A DNA stretch of 64,000 bases from Klebsiella oxytoca NBRC 105695. GTDB lineage: Bacteria > Pseudomonadota > Gammaproteobacteria > Enterobacterales > Enterobacteriaceae. The notes beneath the pieces were generated by a model. That model did not search any database and was not told the origin of the DNA. It worked only from the letters and a program-made list of their open reading frames with translations. Where the stretch lies: assembly GCF_001598695.1 (NCBI RefSeq), contig NZ_BCZK01000014.1, positions 1 through 64,000 on the forward strand, read 5' to 3'. The number at the start of each line of letters is the position of its first letter. Within the stretch, counting starts at the first letter, position 1. This document shows, piece after piece, positions 63,650-64,000 of this stretch. The translations under genes were made by a program, and so were the position numbers.

Positions 63650-64000
63650 TTAAGGTAATGGGTGACAAAGCATGTTTTTTAATTGTGGGTAGAGCGTCTT
63701 GCTGGCCAGCAGCAGCGGGTTGCCGTGACGAATCCCGTCGTTTGCCAGATAATCGTTGCTAAGGCCGCCCGCTTCGCGCATCAGCACCAGCCCCGGCAGC
63801 CCGTCCCAGGGGTTCATATGCGGTTCGTAGTAGCCGATAAGCCTGCCTGCCGCCGCCCAGGCGCTCATCAGCGCTCCGGAGCCGTTGCGGATAAACATCC
63901 CGCCGTCGCTCAGCAGCGCATCGAGGAAGGGCAGAAAGAGCGCAGGCGTCACGCGGTGCGAGGTGCCGACGCCCATCACTCCCTCTTTGACCGTCGCACC
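63650..64000 (-). CDS. Inositol monophosphatase family protein (3' part, runs off window)
   Basis: The visible 116 residues are the C-terminal part of an IMPase-family, magnesium-dependent phosphatase. The diagnostic motif is NPWDGLPGLVLMREAGG near the middle, preceded by RNGSGALMSAWAAAGRLIGYYE. The frame is open to the last base (GATVKEG precedes MGVGTSHR), so the gene starts outside the window. It lies 107 bases upstream of the OPA antiporter gene on the same strand. The family hydrolyses inositol phosphates, fructose-1,6-bisphosphate, histidinol phosphate or PAP; the phytase neighbour favours inositol monophosphate. Confidence 0.82.
   Translation of the reverse strand, partial: GATVKEGVMGVGTSHRVTPALFLPFLDALLSDGGMFIRNGSGALMSAWAAAGRLIGYYEPHMNPWDGLPGLVLMREAGGLSNDYLANDGIRHGNPLLLASKTLYPQLKNMLCHPLP

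Overview
The window is chromosomal DNA of an enterobacterium of the Klebsiella/Raoultella group. The evidence is the GC-rich coding sequence, the complete enterobactin locus in enterobacterial order (entD-fepA / fes-ybdZ-entF / fepCGD / entS / fepB / entCEBAH) followed by cstA-ybdD-hcxA, proteins close to their E. coli counterparts (BetT, EntF, CstA, HcxA), a Klebsiella-type phytase, an mtnK/mtnA pair, and many copies of the imperfect palindromic REP repeat typical of Klebsiella intergenic DNA. Species cannot be fixed from the sequence alone. No rRNA, tRNA, IS element, prophage or CRISPR array was seen.

Layout. 1-8.8 kb: an SDR oxidoreductase and a class III aminotransferase transcribed divergently around a nested palindrome, a five-gene peptide/nickel/opine-type ABC importer on the minus strand, and a GNAT acetyltransferase. 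8.8-14.8 kb: the choline-to-glycine-betaine osmoprotection locus (betIBA minus, betT plus). 15.0 kb: an intact hokE-type type I toxin. 15.3-27.1 kb: an accessory carbohydrate cluster that, relative to E. coli, sits between hokE and entD. It has a ribose-type ABC importer with a DUF2291 lipoprotein, two SDR dehydrogenases, an FGGY kinase, a HAD phosphatase, a SorC-type regulator and a divergent split transketolase; both operons carry the same AT-rich palindrome upstream. 27.1-48.5 kb: enterobactin synthesis, export, uptake and hydrolysis, with Fur-like boxes in the three divergent promoter regions. A multidomain GH18 chitinase gene lies inside this locus, between entS and fepB.

48.9-53.2 kb: cstA-ybdD (peptide/pyruvate uptake), a RelE/XRE toxin-antitoxin pair whose promoter region holds a perfect inverted repeat, and hcxA. 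53.2-60.8 kb: a second ribose-type ABC importer with a seven-bladed LVIVD propeller protein, then mtnK and mtnA (methylthioribose salvage). In-phase MetJ-like boxes lie both between mtnK and mtnA and upstream of the importer, which suggests a methionine-controlled methylthioribose uptake and salvage unit. 60.9-64.0 kb: a minus-strand group of inositol monophosphatase (cut by the window end), organophosphate antiporter and periplasmic phytase, which together look like a phytate/inositol-phosphate utilisation module.

The candidates for undescribed biology are the transketolase-dependent polyol or branched-sugar pathway (15.3-27.1 kb), the MetJ-linked importer plus LVIVD protein (53.2-58.3 kb), and the phytase-antiporter-phosphatase module (60.9-64 kb). 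All substrate assignments for these three are inference.
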